NCBI RefSeq assembly: GCF_001426665.1
Contig: NZ_LMEY01000001.1
Coordinates: forward strand, 1,329,179 to 1,393,178
DNA: 64,000 nt
Reading direction: 5' to 3'
From: Rhizobium sp. Root1334
Lineage (GTDB): Bacteria; Pseudomonadota; Alphaproteobacteria; Rhizobiales; Rhizobiaceae
Shown here: in pieces, positions 52,247 through 61,743 of the stretch
How positions within the stretch are numbered: position 1 is the first letter of the stretch
Layout: the number at the start of each line of letters is the position of its first letter
Position numbers and translations under genes: made by a program
Notes under the pieces: model-generated
Databases searched by the model: none
The model's input: only the letters and a program-made list of their open reading frames with translations
What the model was told of the DNA's origin: nothing

Positions 52247-54073
52247 TTACTCATCACCCATCTTCAGCGCTGCGATGAACGCTTCCTGCGGGATTTCGAC
52301 CTTGCCGAACTGGCGCATGCGCTTCTTGCCGGCCTTCTGCTTGTCGAGCAGCTTGCGTTTACGCGAGGCGTCGCCGCCGTAGCACTTGGCGGTCACGTCC
52401 TTGCGCAGTGCCGAGATGGTTTCGCGGGCGATCACGTTGCCGCCGATGGCGGCCTGGATCGGGATCTTGAACATGTGCTTGGGGATCAGCTCCTTGAGCT
52501 TCTCGCACATGTCGCGGCCGCGCTTTTCGGCTGCCATGCGGTGGACCATCATAGACAGTGCATCGACCGGCTCGCCATTGACGAGGATCGACATCTTCAC
52601 CAGATGGCCTTCCTGATGGCTGGTGATCGCATAGTCGAAAGAGGCATAACCCTTGGAAATCGACTTCAGCCGGTCATAGAAATCGAACACGACTTCATTG
52701 AGCGGCAGATCATAGGTCAGCATCGCGCGGGTGCCGACATAGGTCAGCTCCACCTGGATGCCACGCCGGTCCTGGCAAAGCTTCAGGATGCCGCCGAGAT
52801 AATCATCGGGCGTCAGAATGGTGGCGCGAATCCATGGCTCATGGATTTCAGCGATCTTGACGACATCCGGCATATCGGCCGGATTGTGCAGCTCGCGCTC
52901 GGTGCCATCGGTCATAAACAGCTTGTAGACGACGGACGGTGCCGTCGCGATCAGGTCGAGATCGAACTCGCGCTCGAGGCGCTCCTGGACGATTTCCAGA
53001 TGCAAGAGGCCGAGGAAGCCGCAGCGGAAACCGAAACCGAGAGCGGCGGACGATTCCATTTCGAACGAGAACGACGCATCGTTGAGGCGCAGCTTGCCCA
53101 TGGCGGCGCGCAGATCCTCGAAATCGGCGGCGTCGACCGGGAACAGGCCGCAGAACACCACTGGCTGCGCCGGCTTGAAGCCCGGCAGCATGTTGGCAGT
53201 CGGGCGCTTGTCCTCGGTGATCGTATCGCCGACGCGGGTATCGGCCACTTCCTTGATGGAGGCGGTGATGAAGCCGATCTCGCCCGGGCCGAGCGCGTCG
53301 ACATTGACCATCTTCGGGGTGATGACGCCGACGCGTTCCACCTGATACTTGGCATCGGTGCCCATCATGCGGATGGTCTGGCCCTTTTTCAGGACGCCAT
53401 CGAGAATGCGGACGAGAACGATAACGCCGAGATAGGTGTCATACCAGCTGTCGACCAGCAGCGCCTTCAACGGCGCGGTCTCACCGCCTTCGCTCTTCGG
53501 TGCGGGCAGCTGATGCACGATCGCTTCGAGCACATCGGGAATGCCAAGGCCGGTCTTGGCCGAGATCAGCACAGCCTGCGAAGCGTCGATGCCGATGACT
53601 TCCTCGATCTGCTCGCGGATACGGTCGGGTTCGGCGGCTGGCAGGTCGATCTTGTTGAGAACCGTGACCAGTTCGTGGTTGTTGTCGATCGCCTGATAGA
53701 CGTTGGCAAGCGTCTGGGCTTCGACGCCCTGCGACGCATCCACGACCAGCAGCGAGCCTTCGCAAGCCGACAGCGAGCGCGAGACTTCGTAGGCGAAGTC
53801 GACATGGCCGGGGGTGTCGATCAGGTTCAGGACATAGGTCTCACCGTTGTTGGCGACGTAATGCAGACGCACGGTCTGCGCCTTGATGGTGATGCCGCGT
53901 TCCTTCTCGATATCCATGTTATCGAGAACCTGTTCCGACATTTCGCGTGCGGCCAGGCCGCCGGTCGACTGGATCAACCGGTCGGCCAGCGTCGACTTGC
54001 CGTGGTCGATATGGGCCACGATCGAGAAATTGCGGATATGCGACAGGGGCGTCTTTGAAGGTGTTGTGCTCAT
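52247..54073 (-). CDS. lepA: Elongation factor 4 (LepA)
   Basis: The ATG at 54073 gives 608 residues. GTPase motifs are AHIDHGKST (G1), TIKAQTV (G2), DTPGHVDF (G3) and NKIDLP (G4). The LepA-specific C-terminal domain is seen in the segment ending [19 protein letters not shown]. LepA binds ribosomes and helps initiation or back-translocation under stress. It stands alone, with the ccdAB module behind it and an MFS gene upstream. Confidence 0.97.
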   Translation of the reverse strand: MSTTPSKTPLSHIRNFSIVAHIDHGKSTLADRLIQSTGGLAAREMSEQVLDNMDIEKERGITIKAQTVRLHYVANNGETYVLNLIDTPGHVDFAYEVSRSLSACEGSLLVVDASQGVEAQTLANVYQAIDNNHELVTVLNKIDLPAAEPDRIREQIEEVIGIDASQAVLISAKTGLGIPDVLEAIVHQLPAPKSEGGETAPLKALLVDSWYDTYLGVIVLVRILDGVLKKGQTIRMMGTDAKYQVERVGVITPKMVNVDALGPGEIGFITASIKEVADTRVGDTITEDKRPTANMLPGFKPAQPVVFCGLFPVDAADFEDLRAAMGKLRLNDASFSFEMESSAALGFGFRCGFLGLLHLEIVQERLEREFDLDLIATAPSVVYKLFMTDGTERELHNPADMPDVVKIAEIHEPWIRATILTPDDYLGGILKLCQDRRGIQVELTYVGTRAMLTYDLPLNEVVFDFYDRLKSISKGYASFDYAITSHQEGHLVKMSILVNGEPVDALSMMVHRMAAEKRGRDMCEKLKELIPKHMFKIPIQAAIGGNVIARETISALRKDVTAKCYGGDASRKRKLLDKQKAGKKRMRQFGKVEIPQEAFIAALKMGDE

Positions 54074-54131
54074 GGGCCGCATATAGCAGCGGTATCAACC
54101 GCCGCAAAGCGGGAAATGCAGGCTTTGTTCA

Positions 54132-55412
54132 CTATAATTGCCGGATTTCGCCTGCAGCCGGATCGCCCTCGACCATCGCGCCCGCATTCGGCATCTGTGC
54201 GCTCTTCATCTCGAAATTTTCGCGCAGATGCGGCGGCACCGTTTCGCGGAATTTCAGCCGCACGGCGACGAAGGCAGCGTAGGCGAGTGCGGTGCCCAAG
54301 GCAGCATAGATGAAGGTCTTCGGCCCAAAGACCGGGGTCAGCAGCGTGATCGCCAACGGGATGATCGTGGCGGCGATCGACCAGCACATCAAAAGCGTCG
54401 AGGCGAGCGGCACGAAGTCGGCGGGCGCGGTGCGATCGTTGGCATGGGCATTGGCAATCGAATAGACGGTTTCGACCGCTCCCGCGAAAACGGCAAAGAC
54501 CAGCATCAAGAGAATGAGGTTGGCGAACGAAACGGCGAGCGAGACGACGGCGGCAACCGAGATCAGCGCGCAGACCAGAATCATGACGATACGCCGATCG
54601 ATCCGGTCCGACAGCACGCCCATCGGATACTGGATGAAGATCAGGCCGAACTGCATGACCAGCATCAACAGCGCGACGTCGCCCTGACTGACCGAATTGG
54701 CGGCGGCATAGATCGGCGTAAAGCCCTGTACCGCCATCGAAAGGCCGCCGGAGGCAAGCACCCCGACGAAGGCAACCGGTGAATTGCGCCAGACCATCGG
54801 CACATCGACGCTGACCTTGGCCGGCGGCGGCGGATTGGGCAGGCGCGTCAGGCCGATCGGCAGGATCGCCATGGTGGTGAAGAAGATCGTCAGCAGCGGC
54901 GCCAGATTGCCATCCGCCGGGATCTGGCCGAACAGCCAGGCACCGAGACCGATGGCGATGACATAGACCATGTAGAACACCGACATCGCCTTGCCGCGCC
55001 AGCTGTTAGCGCTGGCATGATTGAGCCAGCTCAGCGAGATGATGAAATTGATATTGCCCGCCGCGCCATAAACGCCGCGCGCAAACACCCAGAGCAGCGG
55101 GTGAAAGCCAAGCGCGATCAGGAAGGCAGACAGCAGCACCAGCGCCATCGAGCAGGAAAACGCCCGCGCATGGCCGACCCTGCGGATCATCGGGCCTGCG
55201 ACGACGCAACCGGCAAGACCGCCAAAGGCAAGCGCCGTCACCGCCGCACCGGCAACCCAGGGCGGACTATCGCCACGCGCCAACAGGAACGGCACATAGG
55301 CAAACATCATGCCGTTGCCGATACCGACGCAGGCCATGGAGGCAACGATGCTGGCAATCGAGAGCACGGATGCCCGTGACTGCTCCGGCCGGATTTCTTC
55401 TATCGCCGCCAT
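54132..55412 (-). CDS. Major facilitator superfamily transporter
   Basis: The 426-residue protein has about twelve hydrophobic segments in two halves, joined by a polar loop near 195-215 (LTRLPNPPPPAKVSV). The loop between helices 2 and 3 carries a weak A-type motif (AGPMIRRVGHAR), and that between 8 and 9 has GVLSDRIDRR, the typical D-R signature. It is an inner-membrane carrier, probably a proton-coupled exporter. The substrate is unknown. The ATG follows GAGAGGGTGA. Confidence 0.85.
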   Translation of the reverse strand: MAAIEEIRPEQSRASVLSIASIVASMACVGIGNGMMFAYVPFLLARGDSPPWVAGAAVTALAFGGLAGCVVAGPMIRRVGHARAFSCSMALVLLSAFLIALGFHPLLWVFARGVYGAAGNINFIISLSWLNHASANSWRGKAMSVFYMVYVIAIGLGAWLFGQIPADGNLAPLLTIFFTTMAILPIGLTRLPNPPPPAKVSVDVPMVWRNSPVAFVGVLASGGLSMAVQGFTPIYAAANSVSQGDVALLMLVMQFGLIFIQYPMGVLSDRIDRRIVMILVCALISVAAVVSLAVSFANLILLMLVFAVFAGAVETVYSIANAHANDRTAPADFVPLASTLLMCWSIAATIIPLAITLLTPVFGPKTFIYAALGTALAYAAFVAVRLKFRETVPPHLRENFEMKSAQMPNAGAMVEGDPAAGEIRQL

Positions 55413-55601
55413 TCACCCTCTCAAGCTTCACTGCAGCCAGCCCCCTCGCCGCCTGCTCAAGCATTCCCTAAGATATTGATCGCAAGACGCTTTCCTCAAC
55501 GGGCCTGCACGATATCACTCTATCCGGTCGCGCCCTCCTTGCCTGTCGCTAAAACGGCATCGCCCGACTTTATTTCGAGGCAACAACATTTTCCGTTGAC
55601 T

Positions 55602-55634
55602 CCATTATAAGAACGAATAATTCTCCTATAATGG
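55602..55634 (+). promoter_or_regulatory. Inverted repeat overlapping the start of the XRE gene
   Basis: CCATTATA (55602-55609) and TATAATGG (55627-55634) are inverted copies separated by 17 bases, and the right arm includes the ATG. TTGACT lies at 55596-55601, and AATTCT at 55619-55624 is a possible -10 hexamer with 17-base spacing, which would put transcription start near the ATG. An autoregulatory operator on a leaderless message is plausible. Confidence 0.5.
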
Positions 55635-56206
55635 AAAATTCAACAGGTTTTGAAACGGATATCGCCGAACGGATGAAGGCATTGCGGCTGGCCCAGTCGC
55701 TGACGCTGGATGATCTCGCCAGCCGCGCCGGCGTCAGCCGGGCAATGATCTCGCGGATCGAGCGCGGTGAGGCAAGCCCCACGGCGCAGCTTCTTGCCCG
55801 GCTATGCAGCGCATTGGGGACGACATTGTCACGGTTTTTCGCCGACAGCGAAACCGCCAGCGATCCACTCTCGCGCCGGAACGACCAGCGCGTCTGGCGC
55901 GATCCCGAGACCGGTTATCTGCGCCGTTCCGTATCACCGGATGGCACCGGCTCGCCGGTCGATATCGTCGAGGTCGAGTTCCCGCCGGGGGCGCGTGTCG
56001 TTTTCGAACGGCAGCAGTTCGATGCCGGACTGACCCAGCATCTCTGGCTGTTCGAAGGCAGGCTGACCATGTCCGCCGGTGGCCAGACGCACGTGCTGGA
56101 GGCAGGCGACTGCCTGTTCATGCAGCTTGCCGAGGCCCACATCTTTCACAATCCGCATGGCACGCCTGCCCGCTACGCCATCATTCTCAACCGCAGCAAA
56201 GTCTGA
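55631..56206 (+). CDS. XRE family regulator with C-terminal cupin domain
   Basis: The 191-residue protein has an N-terminal helix-turn-helix (about 10-65) with MKALRLAQSLTLDDLASRAGVSRAMISRIERGE (cited as LTLDDLASRAGVS and SRIERGEASPT), and a cupin domain (about 110-185) with EFPPGARVVFER and a late H-containing strand (EAHIFHNPHGTPARY). Cupins sense small ligands; such regulators often control a neighbouring enzyme or carrier. It is followed 5 bases later by a GNAT gene, in one operon. Confidence 0.87.
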   Translation: MENSTGFETDIAERMKALRLAQSLTLDDLASRAGVSRAMISRIERGEASPTAQLLARLCSALGTTLSRFFADSETASDPLSRRNDQRVWRDPETGYLRRSVSPDGTGSPVDIVEVEFPPGARVVFERQQFDAGLTQHLWLFEGRLTMSAGGQTHVLEAGDCLFMQLAEAHIFHNPHGTPARYAIILNRSKV

Positions 56207-56211
56207 TCCCG

Positions 56212-56742
56212 ATGTCCAAGGTCACCGTCCGCACGCTTACTCCTTCCGAAACCGCTGCTGCCCTGCCGGCACTTGCCGAAATCCTGTCCGACTGCGTCGA
56301 AGGCGGCGCTTCTGTCGGGTTCATGTCGCCCTATACGCCGCAGGAGGCAATTCCCTATTGGGAAGGGGTGGCCAGGGCGGTCGCTGAGGGCAGTACAGTG
56401 CTGATCGTGGCGGAGACGGATGGGGAAATCCTCGGCACGGTTCAGCTTGGCGTCGGCATGATGCCGAACCAGCCGCATCGCGCCGATCTGAAGAAACTGC
56501 TCGTCCACCGCAAGGCCCGTGGTCTGGGGCTTTCACGCCTGTTGATGGACGCCGCAGAAGAGGAGGCCCGCAAGTATGGGCGGCATGTTCTGGTACTCGA
56601 CACAGCAACCGGAAGCCCGGCGGAAAGCATCTACGAGAAATTCGGCTGGCAGCGCGTCGGCGTCATTCCGCAATATGCTCTGATGCCGGACGGCAGCTAT
56701 TGCGGTTCGACATTCTTCTACAAATCGCTGGCCGCAGATTGA
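56212..56742 (+). CDS. GNAT family N-acetyltransferase
   Basis: The ATG at 56212 gives 176 residues. The acetyl-CoA site is LVHRKARGLGLSRLLMDAAE, of the V-x-x-x-x-RG-x-G type, followed by a C-terminal strand with LVLDTATGSPAESIYEKFGW. The acceptor amine is unknown. Its tight position after an XRE-cupin regulator suggests that the regulator controls it. Confidence 0.9.
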   Translation: MSKVTVRTLTPSETAAALPALAEILSDCVEGGASVGFMSPYTPQEAIPYWEGVARAVAEGSTVLIVAETDGEILGTVQLGVGMMPNQPHRADLKKLLVHRKARGLGLSRLLMDAAEEEARKYGRHVLVLDTATGSPAESIYEKFGWQRVGVIPQYALMPDGSYCGSTFFYKSLAAD

Positions 56743-56799
56743 CGTGCGCCGCACTGGCGAACGCCACCTATCCTTGTCACCAAAAATGGCTATACCACG

Positions 56800-56822
56800 C
56801 CGGAAAAACCCGCTTTTTCCGG
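56800..56822. other. Hairpin downstream of the GNAT gene
   Basis: CCGGAAAAA and TTTTTCCGG form a perfect 9-bp stem with a 5-base loop, 57 bases after the GNAT stop. It has no separate T-run, but the stem itself contains one. It may act as a weak bidirectional terminator. Confidence 0.45.
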
Positions 56823-56901
56823 CCAATGGCCCCATTCCTCGCCCCCTGTCTTCGTGCTAGCTGACTTTCAGCCGCAAGGCCATAATTCTTAAGGGGAACC
56901 C

Positions 56902-57279
56902 ATGAAAACCATTCTTCAGCGGGCGGCCATCGCCGCGCTTTCCATCGCCATGCTTGCAGGCGGCATCTCCGTTGCTTCGGCAGCCGATGTCACCTTCGAA
57001 ATGAAAAACAGCCATCCGAATGCCGTTGAGGTCGAGCTCTACAGCCAGGACCGCGATCATGTCTGGCCGGGCAACAATCAGGTTTACCTGCTGGACGACG
57101 GCGAGACCAAGCAGATCCCGCTGTCCTGCGACCAGGGCGAAAAGATCTGCTACGGCGCCTGGATTTCCGGCGACAAATCGACCTATTGGGGCACAGGCCC
57201 GGATAATGCCGAGACCTGCTCGGATTGCTGCTACACCTGCACGGGCGGCAGCACGGAAGAAATCGACCTCACCGAATAG
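56902..57279 (+). CDS. Secreted cysteine-rich small protein
   Basis: The 125-residue protein follows AAGGGG and has a signal peptide (1-28, ending SVASAAD). The mature part of about 97 residues has seven cysteines, in LSCDQGEKICYG and ETCSDCCYTCTGG, so disulfides or metal binding are expected in the periplasm. An early beta-rich segment (DVTFEMKNSHPNAVEVELYS, cited as FEMKNSHPNAVEVEL) resembles a small immunoglobulin-like start. I do not recognise the family. Confidence 0.8.
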   Translation: MKTILQRAAIAALSIAMLAGGISVASAADVTFEMKNSHPNAVEVELYSQDRDHVWPGNNQVYLLDDGETKQIPLSCDQGEKICYGAWISGDKSTYWGTGPDNAETCSDCCYTCTGGSTEEIDLTE

Positions 57280-57459
57280 CCGGACCGACCGGGAGAGCCA
57301 GGCGTCCGCGCACGCGCCGCCCTGGCCCTTCCAACACAGCGCGAGACCGATGGACGCGCATGGAAACAGAAAGTTCATTAACCAAAAGGCCCGCTCTTCA
57401 TCTTCCTGCCGCAATCGGTAGTATGAAGCAGAGTAGATCTATTGGGGACCTGTGATTCC

Positions 57460-58125
57460 ATGATGAAGAAAATCGCCGTATTGGCCATCGCCGCAGTTTA
57501 TCTTTCCGGCTGCACCACGACCGACCCCTATACGGGCGAACAGAAGATGTCGAACACCGCCGGTGGCGCGCTGATCGGCGCGGGCCTCGGTGCCGCAACC
57601 GGCCTTCTGGTCGGTGGCAGCTCTGCCGGACGGCGCGATGCCGCGCTTGTCGGCGCGGGCATCGGCGCGCTCGGTGGTGGCCTGATCGGCAACTACATGG
57701 ACAGCCAGGAATCCGAACTGCGCGCACAGCTGCAGAACACCGGCGTTTCGGTCACTCGCGTCGGCGACCGTATCGTTCTCAACATGCCTGAGAACATCAC
57801 CTTCGCCACCGACCAGGACCAGATGAGTCCACGGGCCTATCCGACGCTGAACTCGGTCGCGATCGTACTGCGCAAGTTCAACAAGACGCTTGTCGATGTC
57901 GATGGCCATACGGATTCGACCGGCAGCGCCAGCTACAACCAGGGCCTCTCGGAGCGCCGCGCCATCTCGGTGGCCAACTATCTCGGTTCGCAGGGCGTCG
58001 ATCAGCGCCGCATGTCGGCCGTCGGCTACGGCCCGGACCGGCCGATCGCATCGAACGGCAGCCCAGCCGGACGCGCGCAGAACCGCCGCGTCGAAATTTC
58101 GATCGCGCCGATCAAACAGGGCTAA
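57460..58125 (+). CDS. OmpA family lipoprotein
   Basis: The 221-residue protein has a lipoprotein signal with the lipobox LSGC (Cys18). A glycine-zipper region (about 38-75) follows, with repeated GAGLGAA and GAGIGALGGG. The OmpA C-terminal domain (about 110-215) has VDVDGHTDSTGSASYNQGLSERRA and AQNRRVEI, which bind peptidoglycan. It should anchor the outer membrane to the wall, as in YiaD-like proteins. A terminator follows closely. Confidence 0.92.
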   Translation: MMKKIAVLAIAAVYLSGCTTTDPYTGEQKMSNTAGGALIGAGLGAATGLLVGGSSAGRRDAALVGAGIGALGGGLIGNYMDSQESELRAQLQNTGVSVTRVGDRIVLNMPENITFATDQDQMSPRAYPTLNSVAIVLRKFNKTLVDVDGHTDSTGSASYNQGLSERRAISVANYLGSQGVDQRRMSAVGYGPDRPIASNGSPAGRAQNRRVEISIAPIKQG

Positions 58126-58141
58126 TCCGCCTCAAAGCTTC

Positions 58142-58180
58142 AAAAGCCGGCCGCTTTTTCTGCAGCGGCCGGCTTTTTTG
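58142..58180 (+). terminator. Rho-independent terminator after OmpA-like gene
   Basis: AAAAGCCGGCCGCT pairs with AGCGGCCGGCTTTT around a short T- and C-rich loop, and the descending arm runs directly into the TTTTTTG tract. It lies about 20 bases after the stop. Confidence 0.92.
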
Positions 58181-58314
58181 TGCCTGGAATCCCGTCCGGG
58201 TTTGGCATAGGGCCGAAATTGGACCAATGAACAGAATCATCCCGGCCTGGACACCATTGACGCGAGGTGCCCCGAAAACCTAAAATCCTCGCTCGCGAAT
58301 GTGAGAATATTCGA

Positions 58315-59412
58315 ATGCGTGTCAACGCAGAACGCCTCTCTGAAGCCCTGGATCAGGTCCAGGCTGCGGTTTTTGAACCCTCGCTGTGGCTGCCGACAAT
58401 GGAAGCGGTCAGCCGGGCGAGCGGTGCTTTGGGCATCAATATAATGGAGCCGTCCGGCCGCGGTACTTTCGGCGCGGTGCTCAGCACAGAAAATCTTGAA
58501 ACGCTTCTGGACGGCTATATGCGTGACGACTGGGGATCGCGGGATTTTCGCGCGAACTTGCTACAGCCACTCCACCGTGCTGGCGTCGTGCTTGAAGCCG
58601 AAATTATCTCAAAAGAGCAGTTCGACCACCACGAATACTATCAATTCATGAAAAAGCACGGCGTTGGCGATTGTGTGCTGATGGACATCTCCTCAGGCAA
58701 GGATGCGCTGTATTTCGTCCTGCAGAGTAGCTTGACCGACGATTCCCCGCGGGCAACGGACTTACCGCATTTTCATACCATCCGGACACGGCTGCTGACC
58801 GCCGTGCACCTCGCCCAGCATGTCGACGCCAGCAGGGTCATGGGCATGGCAGCGGCCTTCCAGACCTCGAATATTGGCTGCATCTTCTTTGACCGGAAAG
58901 GCCTCGTCACACTGACGAACCTCAAGGCCGAAACGCTGTTTTCGGACGATTTGCGCATTTCCAGAGGCGAAGTGCGCGCCGGCTCCGCACATGAGACGGC
59001 GCGCTTTCACCGGGAACTCAAGATCGCGTTGCAGGCTGCCGGCCCCGGCGCCGAGCCATTGTCCGCCGTTCGCCTGTCACGCACGGGCAAACGGCCGCTC
59101 ATCGTCCGGTTCGAACGGTTTGGTCCGCAGCTTGCCGATTTATTCTCGCATTCCTGCGCCTTGGCCCTGATCGAGGATCCGGACGACGAGATGCGGCAGA
59201 ACCCGGAAACACTGATGGCGCTATTCGACCTGACCCCGGCAGAAACCCGGATATCGATGCTTGTCGCCAGCGGCATGAGCGCCGTTGACATCGCCAGCCA
59301 GCACGGCATCAGCTATGAAACGGTCAGAAGCCATATTCGCTCGATATTCCAGAAAACCGGCACCGGCCGGCAATCGGAACTCAGCGCCCTGTTCGGTAAA
59401 ATCCGGCTTTAA
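58315..59412 (+). CDS. LuxR family transcriptional regulator
   Basis: The start at 58315 gives 365 residues; a GTG at 58267 in the same frame is an alternative. The N-terminal 290 residues do not show the autoinducer-binding signature residues of quorum-sensing LuxR. They may form a PAS-like sensor (GCIFFDRKGLVTLTN). The C-terminal LuxR helix-turn-helix has LTPAETRISMLVASGMSAVDIASQHGISYETVRSHI (cited as LTPAETRI and SYETVRSHIRSIFQKTGT). Its targets are unknown. Its stop overlaps the convergent epmB by four bases. Confidence 0.85.
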   Translation: MRVNAERLSEALDQVQAAVFEPSLWLPTMEAVSRASGALGINIMEPSGRGTFGAVLSTENLETLLDGYMRDDWGSRDFRANLLQPLHRAGVVLEAEIISKEQFDHHEYYQFMKKHGVGDCVLMDISSGKDALYFVLQSSLTDDSPRATDLPHFHTIRTRLLTAVHLAQHVDASRVMGMAAAFQTSNIGCIFFDRKGLVTLTNLKAETLFSDDLRISRGEVRAGSAHETARFHRELKIALQAAGPGAEPLSAVRLSRTGKRPLIVRFERFGPQLADLFSHSCALALIEDPDDEMRQNPETLMALFDLTPAETRISMLVASGMSAVDIASQHGISYETVRSHIRSIFQKTGTGRQSELSALFGKIRL

Positions 59413-60479
59413 AGAGGCTGCTTGCCGGCCGATCCCGGCGAATAGGCGTGTTGCCCGCCATTGAAATCAGACACCGTGTAGCAGCCATCGCCGTTATCCT
59501 CGATGGTCGATGCGCTGATCACCGTTTTGCCGTGACCGCCGGGGATGTCGAGGATGTAGGCGGGCTGGCAGAGGCCGGAGACACGGCCGCGCAACGAGGC
59601 GACCAGCGCCTGCCCCTCCTCGATCGTCAGGCGGAAATGGCTGGTGCCTGGCGCAAGATCGGGGTGATGCAGGTAATAGGGCTTGATTCGGTTTTCGACG
59701 AAGGCGCGCATAAGCGCCGCCAGCGTGTCGGGATCGTCGTTGACGCCCTTGAGCAGCACCGACTGGCTGATCATGACGATGCCGCTATCGACCAGCCGGG
59801 CACAGGCGGCGCGCGCGTCTGCCGTCAGTTCGCGCGGATGGTTGGCATGCAGCGCCAGATAGGTGGTCTTGCCGCTGGCCTTGAGCGCTGCAATCAATGC
59901 TTCGTCGACACGTTCAGGTTCGACAACCGGCACGCGGGTGTGAAACCGGACGATCTTCACGTGTTCGATACCGGCCAGCCGCTCCATGATCGACGCCAGC
60001 CGGCGCGGCGACAGAACCAGCGGATCGCCGCCGGTGAGGATCACTTCCCAGATTTCCGGATGATCGGCAATATAGGCGAAGGCATTATCCATCGCCTGCG
60101 ATGCAAGCGTCCCAAGCCCCTGCGGCCCGACCATCTCGCGGCGGAAGCAGAACCGGCAATAGACCGGGCAGACATGCACGGCCTTCAGCAGCACGCGATC
60201 GGGATAGCGATGGACGATGCCTTCGACCGGACTATGGGCGCCGTCACCGATCGGGTCTTCGCGCTCTTCCGGCAGACGAACGAGTTCCGCCATATCAGGA
60301 ATGAACTGCCGGGCGATCGGATCGTTGGGATCATTCGGGTCGATCAGGGCTGAGACAGCCGGCGTGACGGCCACCGCATAACGCGCGGCAACCTCCTCCA
60401 GCCCGGCGCGCCGGCCGGCAGGAACAAGGCCGGCGTCCTGCAGATCACCGATCGACTTGAGGGAGCGAAGCACTGTCAC
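59409..60479 (-). CDS. epmB: EF-P lysine 2,3-aminomutase (radical SAM)
   Basis: The 356-residue protein has the radical SAM cluster motif Cys104-x3-Cys108-x2-Cys111 in HVCPVYCRFCFR, LTGGDPLVLSP, and the PLP-lysine Lys318 in GGHGKT. EpmB isomerises lysine to beta-lysine, which EpmA attaches to EF-P. Related lysine aminomutases of clostridia are longer. Adjacency to epmA (4-base overlap) and divergent efp supports this assignment. The gene starts inside the epmA stop codon region. Confidence 0.93.
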   Translation of the reverse strand: MTVLRSLKSIGDLQDAGLVPAGRRAGLEEVAARYAVAVTPAVSALIDPNDPNDPIARQFIPDMAELVRLPEEREDPIGDGAHSPVEGIVHRYPDRVLLKAVHVCPVYCRFCFRREMVGPQGLGTLASQAMDNAFAYIADHPEIWEVILTGGDPLVLSPRRLASIMERLAGIEHVKIVRFHTRVPVVEPERVDEALIAALKASGKTTYLALHANHPRELTADARAACARLVDSGIVMISQSVLLKGVNDDPDTLAALMRAFVENRIKPYYLHHPDLAPGTSHFRLTIEEGQALVASLRGRVSGLCQPAYILDIPGGHGKTVISASTIEDNGDGCYTVSDFNGGQHAYSPGSAGKQPL

Positions 60480-61546
60480 CGGCGGTCCTCACTCAGCGGC
60501 TCGGTCTGCGCCACCGGCGCCCAGATCACCTGGTCGATCCGCGATGCACCGGTTGCCAGCATCACCAGCCGGTCGAAGCCAAGCGCGCTGCCGCTCGCCT
60601 GTGGCATGATTTCAAGCGCCTTCAGGAAATCTTCGTCCAGCGGGTACGTTTCGCCGTAAACGCGCTGTTTTTCGGCCATTTCCATGCCAAAGCGGCGGCG
60701 CTGTTCGGCGGCATCCGTCAGTTCGCCGAAGGCATTGGCGAGTTCCACACCACAGGCATAAAGCTCAAACCGCTCGGCGACGCGCGGATCATGCGGCGTG
60801 GGCCGCGCCAGCGCGGCCTCGGCGACGGGATATTCATAGAGGATCGTCGCCCGGCCGAAGCCAAGATTGGGCTCTACCTTCTCGACGATGACCCGGCTGA
60901 ACATATCCGCCCAGGTATCATCGTCCGCAACTCTGAGGCCGGCGACCCGAAGGGTTCCGGCAAGGCGTTCGCGGTCGGTTTCGCCGCTCCGGCCGATGGA
61001 GGAAAGAAGATCGACGCCGGCGAACCGCGCAAAGGCTTCGGCAACGGTGATGCGCTCAGGCTCGGCAAACGGATCGGCCTGCGCGCCGCGATAGCTCAGC
61101 TGCTTTGCCCCCAACGTTTCCGCCGCAAGCCCGAGTATCCCAGCACAGTCGCGCATCAGCGCATCGTAGGTTTCTCCGGCGCGGTACCATTCCAGCATGG
61201 TGAATTCTGGATGGTGCAACGGCCCGCGTTCGCGGTTACGATAGACATGGGCGAAGCAGGCGATGCGCGGTTCCCCGGCAGACAGCAGTTTCTTGCAGGC
61301 AAATTCCGGGGACGTGTGGAGATAGAGCGGGGCAGTGCTACCATCGTGATGGATAGCCTGCGTTGCGAAGGCATGCAGATGTGCCTCGTTGCCCGGTGAC
61401 ACCTGCAGTGTCGCGGTATCGATCTCGACAAAATCGCGATCGGCGAAGAAACCACGCAACGCCGCCTGAATCCGGTTGCGGCCGATCAGGAAACCACGGC
61501 GGTCGGCATGGACATCAGGAGTCCACCAGGGAGAGGCAGCAGGCAT
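60476..61546 (-). CDS. epmA: EF-P beta-lysine ligase (EpmA/GenX/PoxA)
   Basis: The 356-residue protein is a class II lysyl-tRNA synthetase paralogue. The anticodon-binding domain is missing, and the catalytic core begins near residue 20 (RNRIQAALRGFFADRDFVEID). Motif 2 is CFAHVYRNRERGPLHHPEFTMLEWY (cited as FRNRE-like YRNRERGPLHHPEFTMLEW), and motif 3 is GSALGFDRLVML. It attaches beta-lysine to Lys34 of EF-P. It is divergent from efp, with 197 bases between. Confidence 0.94.
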   Translation of the reverse strand: MPAASPWWTPDVHADRRGFLIGRNRIQAALRGFFADRDFVEIDTATLQVSPGNEAHLHAFATQAIHHDGSTAPLYLHTSPEFACKKLLSAGEPRIACFAHVYRNRERGPLHHPEFTMLEWYRAGETYDALMRDCAGILGLAAETLGAKQLSYRGAQADPFAEPERITVAEAFARFAGVDLLSSIGRSGETDRERLAGTLRVAGLRVADDDTWADMFSRVIVEKVEPNLGFGRATILYEYPVAEAALARPTPHDPRVAERFELYACGVELANAFGELTDAAEQRRRFGMEMAEKQRVYGETYPLDEDFLKALEIMPQASGSALGFDRLVMLATGASRIDQVIWAPVAQTEPLSEDRR

Positions 61547-61743
61547 GAACGTGTGGTTCCGTTTCTCGGGCAGTCTATATTTCGCGGCAGTTGTACGGGT
61601 TTCTTCGAGCCTGATCCGCCGTCACACTGGCAATTTGCCCAAATATAGGATAGGTGCGGCCCGAAAACGCATTCTGGCGTCTGTGACGCGCATATTTCGT
61701 GCGCTCCTCTACGACGCATCAAGCTCAGTTACAAGGAAGACTT

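Noticed and set aside
52220-54058. 612-codon plus-strand frame across lepA
   Set aside because: It is antisense to LepA, with a biased composition typical of shadow frames.
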